Origin: Symsagittifera roscoffensis
Lineage: Eukaryota > Xenacoelomorpha > Acoela > Convolutidae
Length of the DNA stretch: 64,000 bases
NCBI RefSeq assembly: GCF_963678635.1
Contig: NC_087064.1
Coordinates: forward strand, 39,399,055-39,463,054
Reading direction: 5' to 3'
This document shows positions 12,149 through 22,821 of this stretch, one piece after another. How positions within the stretch are numbered: position 1 is the first letter of the stretch; every line of letters starts with the position of its first letter. Made by a program: the position numbers and the translations under genes. The notes beneath the pieces are model-generated. The model ran no database searches, was not told where the DNA came from, and saw only the letters and a program-made list of their open reading frames with translations.

Positions 12149-14624
12149 GTGCTCGTGGCCTGCAAAGAACAGATGACCGCAATTTTGCTGCCACCACCAC
12201 TCCTTAGAATGGTCCTGAAAAGAAAACTCACTTGGAAACTTGTATTAGTTTATTTAAAACATTTTAATAAATTTAATGGCAGTTTCCTGAGAATTAAATT
12301 TCTGAGAAAATGTCTCAATAACGACATTATACCAGACTTTTTACGGTTTCGCGTGCCTGATAACGTTGTTTTTTCGGATCAAGCGGTGCACAGCTTCCAA
12401 CTGGGACTCTTGAGATCTGAGCTAAGCCAGGCAAATGCGGATAGGGCCAAGGCATCGGGTAACCTAGTAAAAGCAAGAGAGGATGTGAGAAGGGGTATAG
12501 ATGAGAAGTGGTGGCCTTAGGTAATATTCTATCTGAACCGGCAAGCAAGGTGTAGTGTCAATAACCTGATAAGCCGACACAAGAGAATGCTTGAAAAACT
12601 TTCGGAAAGACAGGATAGACCATTAAAAAACTTGAATGAAAGGGCAGTTAGAATTTTAGATGAAGTGATTTTGCCGCTTTGGGTGCGGGAAGTCTTAAGT
12701 TTTGGACCAAAACATCCGGTACGAGACAAATTCAATGAAATTCACTTCCTTGCTGACATTGATAGTTTTTTGTCTGAACTTAACTTAAATAGAAAACCCG
12801 GAGAAAAATTATGTGAGATTGAAGCAGCTGCAAAGAGATATGCTAAGAATGTGAAACAGACCCCCTCTGACAAAGGTGCTGAAAAAACCAGAAAGTATTT
12901 GAAGGACAACGGTCTTCTGGCAGTGTCATTTGATAACGGGGTGGGTTTTTGTGTAATGAAAAAGGAGACATATGAAAAAAAACTGAAAGACTTATTACAG
13001 GCAGAACAATTTAGTGAGAGGAAGCATCTGACAGACAGCGTGATTATGAAAATTGAAAAAGACATAAGCAAAGAGTTACTCACAATGAAAAAGAAGGACG
13101 AGATTAGCGAAGCGATGTATAATAGGTTGAGATCAATGGGAGCGCAGCCGGCTAGACTGTATGGATTAGCAAAAAGACACAAACAAGACACATCACTTCG
13201 TCCCACCCTTTCTTTACCTGGTAGCTCATATGACAACCTAAATAAAACATTGGCAAAGTACTTTGATGAAATTGAGGGGGCAAACATAGAAACGAACACT
13301 CAAATGGCCAGGGAGATCTTGGAGAAAACTGAGTTGGACTCTGACGAGAGTATAACCTCCCTTGATGTAAAGAGTTTGTACACTAATGTCCCGCTCAAGG
13401 AAGCGGTTGAAATAGCCCCGAGGAGATTATATGAGCAAGTCAACCCTCCGGAAACATCTCGCAAGACTATGAAAAAACTACTGAATTTGGCACTGAGTAA
13501 TGTACACTTTAAATGCAATGGTTTGTGGTATGTGCAAAAAGACGGTTTAGCAATGGGCGCCTCCCTTGCAGTAATATTGGTGGCTAATTTGTGGCTCAAA
13601 GAATACGAACCTGCATTAACGAAAGAAGTACCAAAATTGACTGTGCTAAGTGAGGGTAACAAGGAAGTGTGCCCTAGATGTCAGAAAAAGGTGTCATATC
13701 TGACAAAAGGAGTAGAATGCGAAGCTTGTTTGAATTGGTACCACTTAGGGTGTGGTAACATATCGGAATCCGAATACGCAGACATCGCTGAAACAGTATG
13801 TGGACGACATAGTTAGAACGGTCAAGGGCGATCCTGGGGTAGTTCTCGAGTCTGCCAAGTTGCATCCAAACTTGCAGTTCACCATAGAAGAACTCGATAG
13901 TAACGGTAATTTGGCCTTTTTGGACTTAATTGTCAATGTGGATTCGGCAAAAAAGGTCACATGTAGTTGGTACTAAAAACCCACTGATACGGGCATCATT
14001 CTAAATTTCAGAGGCTGCGCACCTTTGCAGTGCAAACGAAACGTTATTGAAGGGACGGTTCATAGGGTTTTCAGAAGTACCTCAACATGGGAGTATTTTG
14101 ACCAGGCATTGGAAAAAAATCGGAAACAATGGATTGAAAATCAATATCCTAAAAATTGGTCTGACAGGGTAGTGTTTGAAACTCTTAAGAAGATCATTGA
14201 GGAAAAGAAAAATTTAGAGGTGAAGGCATCAGAACCGAGAAATGATAAATGGTTGAAAGACTCACCACCCCTTCCTACAATGCAATATCGAGGCAATCGA
14301 TCTCAACTGTTAGCTGCAAAGGTTCGGCTATTATTCGGGGCACAAATAATTTTTACAACAAGAAAATTGAAAACATGCTTGCCATCCCTCAAAACTTCCT
14401 TTGCTCGTGAACTGAGATCCAAGGTGGTGTACAAGCTTACATGTAGTGGATGTAACTCCACCTATGTCGGTCAGACAGTCCTACATTTAGCCACGAGGGT
14501 CGATGAACACAGCAAAGGGGACTCCCCAGTAGGACAACACTTGTTAGAATGTAATAAGGAGGTAGGCGGTACTGCTGAGCTGAAGTCAGAGATTATAGAC
14601 CAAACAGCAAACACTCATAAGCTA
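12149..14624 (+). pseudogene. Penelope-like retroelement: RT, PHD-like finger, GIY-YIG nuclease (5' part)
   Basis: Domains in order: N-terminal helical block with FLRFRVPDNVVFSDQAVHSF and DEKWWP (12340-12517); RT fingers with ARLYGLAKRHK (13150-13185); motif A SLDVKSLYTNVPL (about 13360-13398); motif B GLAMGASLA (13543-13569); a PHD-like zinc cluster CPRC, CEAC, WYHLGC (13670-13760); motif C YVDD at 13797-13808; and GIY-YIG core VVYKLTCSGCNSTYVGQT (14425-14480). Breaks: TAG at 12518, a deletion with frameshift just before YVDD that also removes the last zinc ligand pair, and TAA at 13974. The frame stops at 14624 inside ...HKL because the giant LTR element inserted there; the missing 31 codons are at 38907-39002. 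PLEs copy themselves by RT with a GIY-YIG nuclease. The RT/GIY-YIG call is secure. Confidence 0.9.
13670..13790 (+). other. PHD-like zinc finger embedded inside the PLE RT
   Basis: Between RT motif B and motif C the frame encodes C-P-R-C, C-E-A-C and W-Y-H-L-G-C in the spacing of a C4HC3 PHD finger. The final Cys pair is lost at the adjacent deletion. PHD fingers bind histone tails, so in an active relative it might guide chromatin targeting; that is inference. It is placed between catalytic palm motifs rather than at a terminus. Confidence 0.7.
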
Positions 14625-15479
14625 TGTGCCATTCTGCCGGATTGGCACAGCGCAACCTTCCGGCGACACAGGAAGCAAGGACTAAAGGCCTTAGCAACAA
14701 AAAAATGCTGCGAAGGAGGGTCTAGATATTCCGAAAATTTGAATTTTTAAAATTTCGAAAGACGGCCATTTTGACTGGAAAGGACGAAAAAACACAACAA
14801 CGACAGAGATAGCAGAAAACAGTCGCACGAAAGAACAAGAGAAACAAAGCCTCTCATCGTGGCAAAAACACCCGATAAGAACCTTAGCAGTAGAAATTAG
14901 TGGAAAAGGAAGCTTCAGTGGGGAAGGAATATTCCACGGAACCCTCCCGTGCCACAAATTGAGAGAGATAAGAACGTTATCTAGAGAAGATCACGGGAGC
15001 GGAAGCTTGGTCCCCCAGAGACTGTTGTATGTGAAGGGACTGCATAAAACTAACTTTTTAGCTACTCTGATGCCATAGAATTTTGAATTAACACCGGTAT
15101 AACTTCATATTTTAGAATTTGAGTCGGTAGGAAGAGGAAAGGGTCAATCCATCTCCAATGGATTTAATATAGAACTGTCACACAAAAACATATTAAAATA
15201 GGGTATTCGAGCCGTCTTTTTAATAGCAATCATGTAGTTTGAGGATCCGAGACTCAGCTATGTGGTTGTGTTCGCATGTAAACGAAAGCTGATCAAAAGT
15301 CGTTTGACTGATGGCCTAAAAATGGTAACTTTTTACTTAGTCCTAAACAGACCAGAAAATCAACTGGCAGGGTCGAGACGGTGAAAAACGAGTAGGATTA
15401 AGGTGACTGACGCCTGCCAGTCGTTAATAGGTACTTTTTCTACGCTCCGTCGCTGTGTAGTATTTGGGCGAATGTTACA
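14625..15479 (+). repeat. Left LTR (short form)
   Basis: It starts TGTGCCATTCTGCCGGATTG directly after PLE codon HKL and ends GAATGTTACA. It matches 38022-38906 with few substitutions, apart from about 30 bp around 38155-38185 missing here. It lacks the first ~472 bp (TGTAAGACAC... to GGGGAGTA) present in the right copy and in the isolated copy at 4693. Read as protein it fortuitously extends the PLE frame to 14750. The TG...CA ends and flank geometry indicate a true integration end. Confidence 0.7.
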
Positions 15480-15491
15480 TAGACGTTTTTA

Positions 15492-15509
15492 TGGCGCTTC
15501 TGGGTGGGC
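15492..15509 (+). promoter_or_regulatory. Candidate primer-binding site
   Basis: TGGCGCTTCTGGGTGGGC begins 12 nt after the left LTR. It starts with TGG, as expected for complementarity to a tRNA 3'-CCA end, and TGGCGC is a common PBS start. The 12-nt gap is larger than usual, and I could not match it to a specific tRNA. Confidence 0.35.
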
Positions 15510-17295
15510 CTGTCAAAGGCATAAGACCATCATGATCAGCAAGCGTTTCAGCGACGAACCCTCCGCTCCGGGCGTAAGCCCGAGTTAGAGGCCTTAATGA
15601 CCGTTATTGTACGGGGGGGAACGTGCGTACCCTCCGCCTAGTACTATTAAGCTTTTTAACTTAGTTAAGATCGAAAACTCCGGGGCCGGAGGGTTAGGTG
15701 AGAAATCTAGAGCCCGCCTGTCCCGAGGTCCCAGGACCAAAAACAATTGAAGAGAAAGCGTAAAACCAAACAAAAACTGTGTATAACCAAGAAAAAGCCA
15801 AAAAACAAATTTATTTGAAAACAAAAAAGTACAAAAAACAGTAAACAATCCAAAAAAGACCAAAAACAATAAAAAAACATAAAGTGACAGTTTCTATGTT
15901 GTTTCCGGACGAGATGTGATCTGACCTTCCTATTTGTTGTTGTTTCAGATTGATTTATATCATTTCTGATAGAAAGATTGTGTGTTTTGGTGAAGGGTTG
16001 GATACCCTCCATTGAGTGTAATTTGACTATTTAAGCACGTTAATGGTGATTTTGCCGGTGGCCGGAGGGTAGAGTGGCAAGCTGACCGACGTGTTTCACA
16101 CTCAATAAGGACATCAGGGACAACATCCACAACGACTGTTGGGTATCATTGAAACAATTTTAGTATCGTTCGGGTACTATTTCATCAAAACTTAAGTGGT
16201 GGGGGGCAAGATTGGCGTGGTCCGATTGTACCCTCCATCGAATACAAGTTTCCGAGTTAAGGGTCTTAATTCGGGTATTTTGGTGCAAAAGAGGGTATAG
16301 CACTATTCATTAACGACTACTAATAGGTTATTATCCTTATTATATAATACTTATCTCCTAATTAGACCCAAGAAACACTCAAATCTTATCGAAAGTTACT
16401 GATTTTCGACAAACAATAGACCCCCAAAATTTTGGATATTCGAGCTTTTCCGAACAGCAAGAAGCTTTTATACAGGGAGTAACTACGTAATTGTACTGGC
16501 GCTCCTGGGAGCTACGTAGTTCGATTCCCCTGACTAAAGAAACCGCGTGAGAAAAGACTCAGTAAAAGTTGGAAAAAACAAAAATTTTTCGATCAAAATT
16601 TCGATCATTTTCTGAATTTTGTCAATCTGTTTTGGTGATCGAGTTTTTGAGTTTTTAGAGTTAGAGCAATAAAATTTTTTGTATTAGGAGCGTGCTAGCA
16701 TAACGCGCTCGGCTGCCAGAAAAATTCTTGAGTAACACTCCGATTAGCTCCGTAGATAGAGCTAACGACTTAAGGATTGGAAAAGGAAGGAATCGGAGGG
16801 TCCAAATTTGATAGTTATTGGCCAAATTTTTGTCTCCAAACCAATTTTGGTCCGATTTTTTGCATTATTCCAGTGCCGTACAGGGCTACTACGCTCGTTT
16901 CATTTTTTTTGTAGGCACTTTCAATAGGAATTGCGGAAAAAGTTTCTCAGAACCTACATAGGTGGTGAAAAATGGCCATTTGGACAAACACGTTTTTGGC
17001 AATTTCTCAAACACTAGCCAACCGATTGGGATAATTTTGGTACCATAAGTCGACGTTTTGGACCATTTTTCCGGACCGCAACCGTTTTTGGGTTGATAAT
17101 CTCGGAAAAGAAATTTTTTTTAGAATTTGTTGGTTCGGAGGGTCCAAATTATAGGTAACCCTCCGAGCGGCAGAGAATTTTATCAAAACACCTTTTTCTC
17201 CTGCTGGGAAGGTTGACCGTGTCAACCAACCTGGTTTTAAGCAAGTAACACCGCATTCAGAGGCTTTATTGCGGTAAAATAACCCATTTTCTTGA

Positions 17296-17690
17296 TTTTT
17301 GCGGAACCCTCCGGAGTAACCCTCCGGAGTGACTTAAGCGCTTTAGCAACCCTCCTTCCTTAGTGGAGATTTTCCACGAGACTCTCCGAAGAAGTTAAAA
17401 ACAACCCCCCATAGAGAATTAAGCCTGTTTTGACGCTTTCTTAAGCTAGTTGTGACCCCTTTTCAAAACTTGAAAATTTTGGAAGAACCCTCCGAAGTAA
17501 CCCTCCGGAGCATATTAAGCCTCTTATTGACCCTCCTTAGTGAGTTAAGGGGGACCCTCCGAAGTCTCTTGGGTGACTAAGATACCCTCCGAAGTGACCC
17601 TCCGGAGTAGGCTAAGTGTCTTAACAACCCTCTGAAGTAACCCTCAGGAGTGACTTAAACCTCCTAACAACCCTCCTTGTTAGAAACTTG
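17296..17690. repeat. CCCTCCG-rich interspersed repeat zone
   Basis: The motif (A)ACCCTCCG(G/A)AG recurs many times, often doubled as ACCCTCCGAAGTAACCCTCCGGAG and followed by TTAAG(C/G). Isolated copies of the motif occur further upstream, near 15620, 15670, 16005, 16230 and 17160. The pattern is regular enough to be a protein- or RNA-binding cluster in the leader, but function is unknown. Confidence 0.7.
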
Positions 17691-17892
17691 AGGAAACCTT
17701 CTGTGGCAATTTGGGAAACGGAAAATATCCATTTAATTGAGATCATATTAGGATATTAGGCGTGCTTATTAGGATCATAGGAGCCCATTTTGACCCGGAA
17801 ATTCGTGATCAACTTTGGATTCTTGATCGGGTGTATCAGAAGTACCCGAACCAAAAAAAATTTTTTTGATTGTGATTTTGGTTGTGTGGTTG

Positions 17893-18250
17893 CCTTGAGA
17901 TACTTAATAGGAATGTTCGGGCAATCCAGGAACAAATAAAAGAAGACCTCGGTGAGTGTATTAGGCAAATACACACTCACTTGAGAAGAAAAGTTATTCC
18001 CTGCTCTCGTGCACTTGGAGCGTTCCGGGTGTGGGGGAGCTTTTTCATAGATTTTAGAAATTTTTGGTCAGAGGTTGCCTTGAGCTACTTTGTAGGACAG
18101 CTCGGGCAATCGCAGGACACCAAAAAGAAGACCTCGGTGGGTGTATTAGGTAAATACACACATACTTGAGAAGACTGTGTCCTGGGCTTCGTTCTTTCGG
18201 ATCGTTCCGATTGAGGGAGGTCTTTTTCTTTAAGACTAAGTTTTATTGAA
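17893..18250 (+). repeat. ~186-bp direct duplication with embedded hairpins
   Basis: Units start near 17893 and 18079 and share TCGGGCAATC, AAGAAGACCTCGGTG(A/G)GTGTATTAGG and a GTTCCG-purine tract. Each carries a stem: GTGAGTGTA at 17952-17960 pairs with TACACACTCAC at 17970-17980, and there is a diverged version near 18137-18162. Duplicated leader structures can act in packaging or dimerisation; that is inference. Confidence 0.7.
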
Positions 18251-18645
18251 TCATCACTGCTTTTTACCAAAAGATTGTTTGATTTTAACAAAGCAGTGAC
18301 TTGATAAGACTGTGGCGGTAAAATGATACTGACGAAAGGTCGCTGTCACCTGTAGGATATTCTTATCTGATTATCAATTGTGTTTTGTGTATTGATTATA
18401 TCTTGTGAAAATTTTGTGATACCGTTATACTATACAACAGGGTTGAGTAAGCATTACATCAAAATTGAGTAGGCCCTGTGTGTGTAACTTTAGCTGAGTC
18501 ACTAAGATTGTCATTGAGAAATCTAAGAGACATTTTTGATACTTACGAGATCGAAGAGGCAGCGTTAAGTAATTTAACTTGAATTTGTTTGAGGTACGTG
18601 TGCATCGCCATTAAATTATAAGAATATTGTTATTTGTCACAAAGT

Positions 18646-21637
18646 ATGCAGCGCAGGGACTCGTTAGGATCGACTACTAAGATTCCCAGGCTGAGCAAGG
18701 GAAGCACGCGAAAATTTAAAACTAGGCGTAGCCAGTCCTCGTTTTGGCAGCGCTTCCGACGTGTTTTCTGAAAACGAATCGACTAAAGGTCAACCTGATC
18801 TTTCAGTGAGCGAAATGAAACTAAAGAGCGAGAAAAACCTCGATGGCGATCAAGGGCGGAGCGCCGAGGCCAGACCCAGGAGCGAGACGCTCGTGGACCC
18901 CTTTGACGAAGGAAAACGGACGCTTATTCGACCCGACTTTGAGCCGAGCGAGGACCTCGAGCGGGAGGAAGATGAGAGGACGGAGGAGACCTCGGAGCGT
19001 TCCGAGGCCGAGCCGCGAGAGGAAGTGTTATTCAGGGGAATGTCCAAATCGGAGACCAAGAGTCAAAGGTGGAGAAGAGAATTTTCACATCGAGCTAGCA
19101 CCCACTCATCTCTGGCCAAGCAGAGCAACAACGCGATGATGTCGAGCATAAGCCCGAGTGAAGAACAACCGGGTTCGAAGGCCAAGAAAAGCTGTAAGTC
19201 TTTGTACGATGAGCGCATGGCGTCACTACGAACTGAAGGTTTATCTTCCGGTTATGACCACCCGGAGATAACCCATCCAGACGTGAACTTCATACCGTGC
19301 CCAAGAAAAGACATGAGCAGGAAAGCGTCGACCGCCTCGCCGACCAGGCCCATGTCAGTTGGGATAACGATAGGAGCGTCAACAACGTTCGACAGATTGA
19401 TGACGTCGATGAGCAGGCAAAAAGGCGGTGCGTCATCAAGTACCAGGCTGCAGCCGCAGTTGACCTCATCTTCTCTGGGGCTAACCCCGCCATTGGGGGC
19501 AACTGGCGATATAAGTGACATGTTCGCTAGTGTAATGAATGGTCTGGATGAACTGAGACGGGAATGACCAAGAGAATAGATCAAGTTGACGAGAGAGCTC
19601 ACCAGGGTCGGAAGAATTTGAGAGATGAACTAACGCACGTGAAGTCGCAGGCGAGGGTTGATCAGGCTCAAATGATTCGCAACACTGATCAATGCCTGGC
19701 GGAGAGCCTGGCACAGGCAAACAAAGAGTCAGAGGAAAGAGAGGCTAGGATGACGAGAGAGATCGAGCGATTGTTGAACGATCATGATAGTACCTACGAC
19801 CACACGATGACTAGCCTGGAAAAAAGGTTAGATGCCAAATCTGACTTAGTGATGCGGAAGCTTGACGCGATCTTGAATGGGAGCAATTGGGAGGAGCGTT
19901 CCAACCCAAGGGAGCGCTCACGCCGTGCGAATGATGGAGATGGTACGGGCAGCTATGCCAGGGCCCAGCAAAGCTCGACAACGAACTACGAACCTAGGAA
20001 TAGGGAACGGCCAAGGGCAGCCCCGTTGAGGCCTGGCTGGACGAATCCTGTCCTGCCGGAGGCAGATGCTACTCCGGAGACAAGGTTGCCAACTTTGCCA
20101 CAAGTCAGATCAGTGCCAGATCTGACTACAGTCTCACAGGACACGACGATGTATGCCTCGATGTTTGAGCCTCTGAATAGATCTCTCGAGACATTCATCA
20201 CCAAACTCTCGAAGTCAACCGAGAGAGGAGAGAGGTCAAGAAGGACACTGAAAAAGCCGAAGTCATACAAAGACGAGTCAGACGGCTGCATTGTTATTTG
20301 GATAGAAGTGATGAAGTTGCACTTTGAGGAAGAGAGTCTCTCCAAGAAACAAGAGTGCAGCGCGCTGACAAGCAACCTGGAGGGTACTGCACTAAAATGT
20401 GTAATGGCGAAAAGAGCTAATGAGAGAGACAGCGCTCGCAAAATATTCAACATCCTGCTGAATCGTTTCGGCTCTGGAGTACAATGGCACCAGGCTATGG
20501 TGAAGTTCGAAAAGAGGCGTCAAAGAAACTTTTGGACGACCTTGAATTGCTTAGGAGGAGAAGCAATCCCGATGAGAGAATATCCGAGCGAAACTTGGCG
20601 ATTGCTTCGAAGTTCATGGACGGAGTAAAGAGTGAGGAGTTAAAACGATGTTGGTCACACATTTCACCCTGTCACTTGACCAGGTACCCACGCCCGACGA
20701 TTTGCGTATGAAGTCACGCGAGTATTTACTCATAAAACCGAGGGCGCAAAACCGTTACAGCAATTATGGTAGCTACAGCGGGACAAACACTGTTGCGAAC
20801 TCCAGTTGGTACAAACCTCGCGATGACATGGTTAAGAGGAGGTCGTGTGCGAATTGTGGTTTGATGGACCATCAAGTTTCCGCGTGTTCTGCTTACAAAC
20901 TGAACATGAAGGCAATAGGCTACTTTCTCGACGACGTCGACGCGACCGACAAGGATCACGAAGAGTAGGTCAGAGGGCTCATCATGAAATATGGTCCGAA
21001 GTGCTTCTTCTGTAATTTGGAGGGACACTTCAAGTCGGATTGCACTCAGTTTTGGGATGCAGTAGCGGACGCGAAACATCCCCGCCACGAAGAGGCGCTT
21101 TCGGGTGTCAGAGCCAGTCGAGCACGTCTGATGAACGAGGCCGAGTCTCGGAGAAAGGAGACGACACCGAGCACCTTTACGACTAAGAAGGTAAAGACAC
21201 TGCCTGACGAGGTGGTAGCCTCGAACCTGGAGGCAGAGTCGGCAAGCCCACTCAAGGTGGATTACGGTCTGGCGGCAAGGACAGCGTTGCAGAATGTCAA
21301 ACAGGAGCTAGCCACGAAAGAAGTGGAGCAATGGGTAAGGTCGGAGCTGGAGAGCACAGATCTTCGGGAAAATTTTAAATTTCTGAATAAAACGACGAAA
21401 ATAGAAGACAAAGAGGAACCCAGGAAGCAGGGATTAAAACTGAACGTTATATCTGAAAGAACTTTCGGCATGACAAAGGAGGGGACGAAGATACTGTCCA
21501 TTATCTCAGTCGCAGGGCACCAGGTGGTCAAGAACTTGAGTGCACCAACCGAGATTACACTAGTCCACATGGACATTTATGCAGACTACCTGAAAGAGAA
21601 AGATCCCAAACTGGACTCCAGGGCAGTCCGAGGCTGA
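18646..21637 (+). pseudogene. Gag-like region with coiled coil and two CCHC zinc knuckles
   Basis: An acidic, Ser-rich first part (18761-19567, possibly starting at ATG 18646 in another frame) overlaps the next ORF at ATGA (19564-19567). The second part (19564-20628) has an Arg/Glu coiled coil (about residues 20-115), then a retrotransposon-gag-like helical core with KKQECSALTSNLEGTALK. Frameshifts near 20500 and 20645 move the core into new frames. Zinc knuckles CANCGLMDHQVSAC (20849-20890) and CFFCNLEGHFKSDC (21002-21043) follow, separated by an in-frame TAG near 20966. Gag forms the particle and binds RNA through the knuckles. The stop at 21635 overlaps the ATG of the protease frame as TGATG. 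Confidence 0.75.
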
Positions 21638-22821
21638 TGAAAGTGGATGGACATTACATCGATGTCCAAGGCCCATACCCGATTCTAACGAATGTGGATG
21701 GCATCAATATCTACACAAAAGCTCACGTAACTGATGCGAACGATCAGATTGGCCGGATATACATTGGTTAAGAGGAGCTGAAGGTAAGACGAATCGGACA
21801 CAACGCCATGCTCGAACAAGATACGGTGCACATAGGTTGCGAGGCCGATCTGGCCGCACACGTGCTGGACGTTCAAGGCAGACAACTTTCAGTAAAAGGA
21901 CTGCTAGACAAGGGAGCAGTGGTTAGTGTCATGAAGGTCAAAACTTGGACCGACATGGGTTTCGAGAGGTCGGATCTCATACCGACAAACATCAGGTTGG
22001 CAGCTGCCAATCAGGGAGCAATCTATGTGACTGGACGAACCCCGATCATTTCACTGCAGCTCGGAGGAAGACATCTTTGGATGAGCTTCCTAGTAGTGGA
22101 GAATTTGGGCGAATCCGATCAGTTCATCTTAGGAAGGGACTTCGTACGCAACTTTGATGTAACGATCGATCTCAATGACGGGTTGATTAGGATCAAGGAT
22201 CCTGAGAGAAAGTATGAAAAGAAACCCCCTAATAAGATCTTAATTAACCAGGCCAATGTGCCGATTTTTCTGGATCGAAAAGTTAGATTAAAACCAAACC
22301 AAGCCGTAGTAGCGACGTTTAGGATGAGGAACTTGAATGAACTCAGCAATGACAGACAGGTGTGTCTGGTACCAAATCCAAACAGTAAAAGCTCGGATAT
22401 TTTAGGAAGAAGCTTCTCACTCACTCAGAGCGGACTGTGTGTGAGTGTGTTGTTGAACACAGAATTAACAACAGTGACAATACAGAGGGGAAAGAAACTT
22501 GGCTATGCTTTGCCTCTGAACACAGACTTTCAGAGTGTGGAGAACTTGAAAAAGTTTGATGTAACTAAATGTCCATTGCATGCGAACCAAGAATGTATAT
22601 TGAAGAGAGCAAATGAATTGAAATCTTCTAGGAAATTGTTTTCAATGAAGTCGGAAACAGATGATGGGTTGTCTAGTTGTTCCAACTTTCCCGAGAGGCC
22701 GACAGAAGCAGAGTTAGCAGCGAAAAAACCGGTCCTACCTGAGATAGAACATTTGAAGCGTAAAATATCAGACAAGGAACTAGATTCTAAGTCGGAACGC
22801 AGACGTTTTTTCAAAACATAA
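21637..22821 (+). pseudogene. Retropepsin-like protease region with DKG in place of DTG
   Basis: The frame opens at ATG 21637, has one TAA at 21769, and continues from 21808. The protease core shows the flap-side hydrophobics and the ILGRDFVRNFDVTID block near 22125-22170, as in clan AA peptidases. The catalytic motif reads LLDKGAVV at 21901-21924, with lysine (AAG, 21910) where Thr or Ser is required. Without DTG/DSG the dimeric enzyme should not cleave polyprotein. Residues beyond about 130 form a linker to RT rich in Lys and Glu. Confidence 0.75.

Larger units (their letters stand above)
15480..18645 (+). other. Long 5' leader of the giant element
   Basis: No coding frame is supported. 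The leader contains a candidate primer-binding site near its start, a CCCTCCG-rich zone (15600-17690, densest 17296-17690), and a ~186-bp direct duplication with hairpins (17893-18250). Its 3.2-kb length is unusually large for a gypsy leader and may hold promoter, packaging or translation-control elements; none can be proven here. An ATG at 18646 opens the first gag-like frame. Confidence 0.5.

Noticed and set aside
12742-13299. 185-codon minus-strand frame
   Set aside because: Antisense shadow of the PLE RT; hydrophobic-looking only because of reverse codon composition.
14625-14750. Continuation of the PLE protein frame through LTR sequence to 14750
   Set aside because: The same DNA is the LTR start in two other places, and the real PLE C-terminus is at 38907-39002; the extension is fortuitous.
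16470-16560. tRNA gene suggested by GTAGTTCGATTCCCC in the leader
   Set aside because: The B-box-like match lacks a paired acceptor stem or a matching A-box; no cloverleaf forms.
16680-16760. Reverse-strand Leu/Ser tRNA-like CAGCCGAGCGCGTTATGC
   Set aside because: No B-box at the proper distance and no acceptor pairing.
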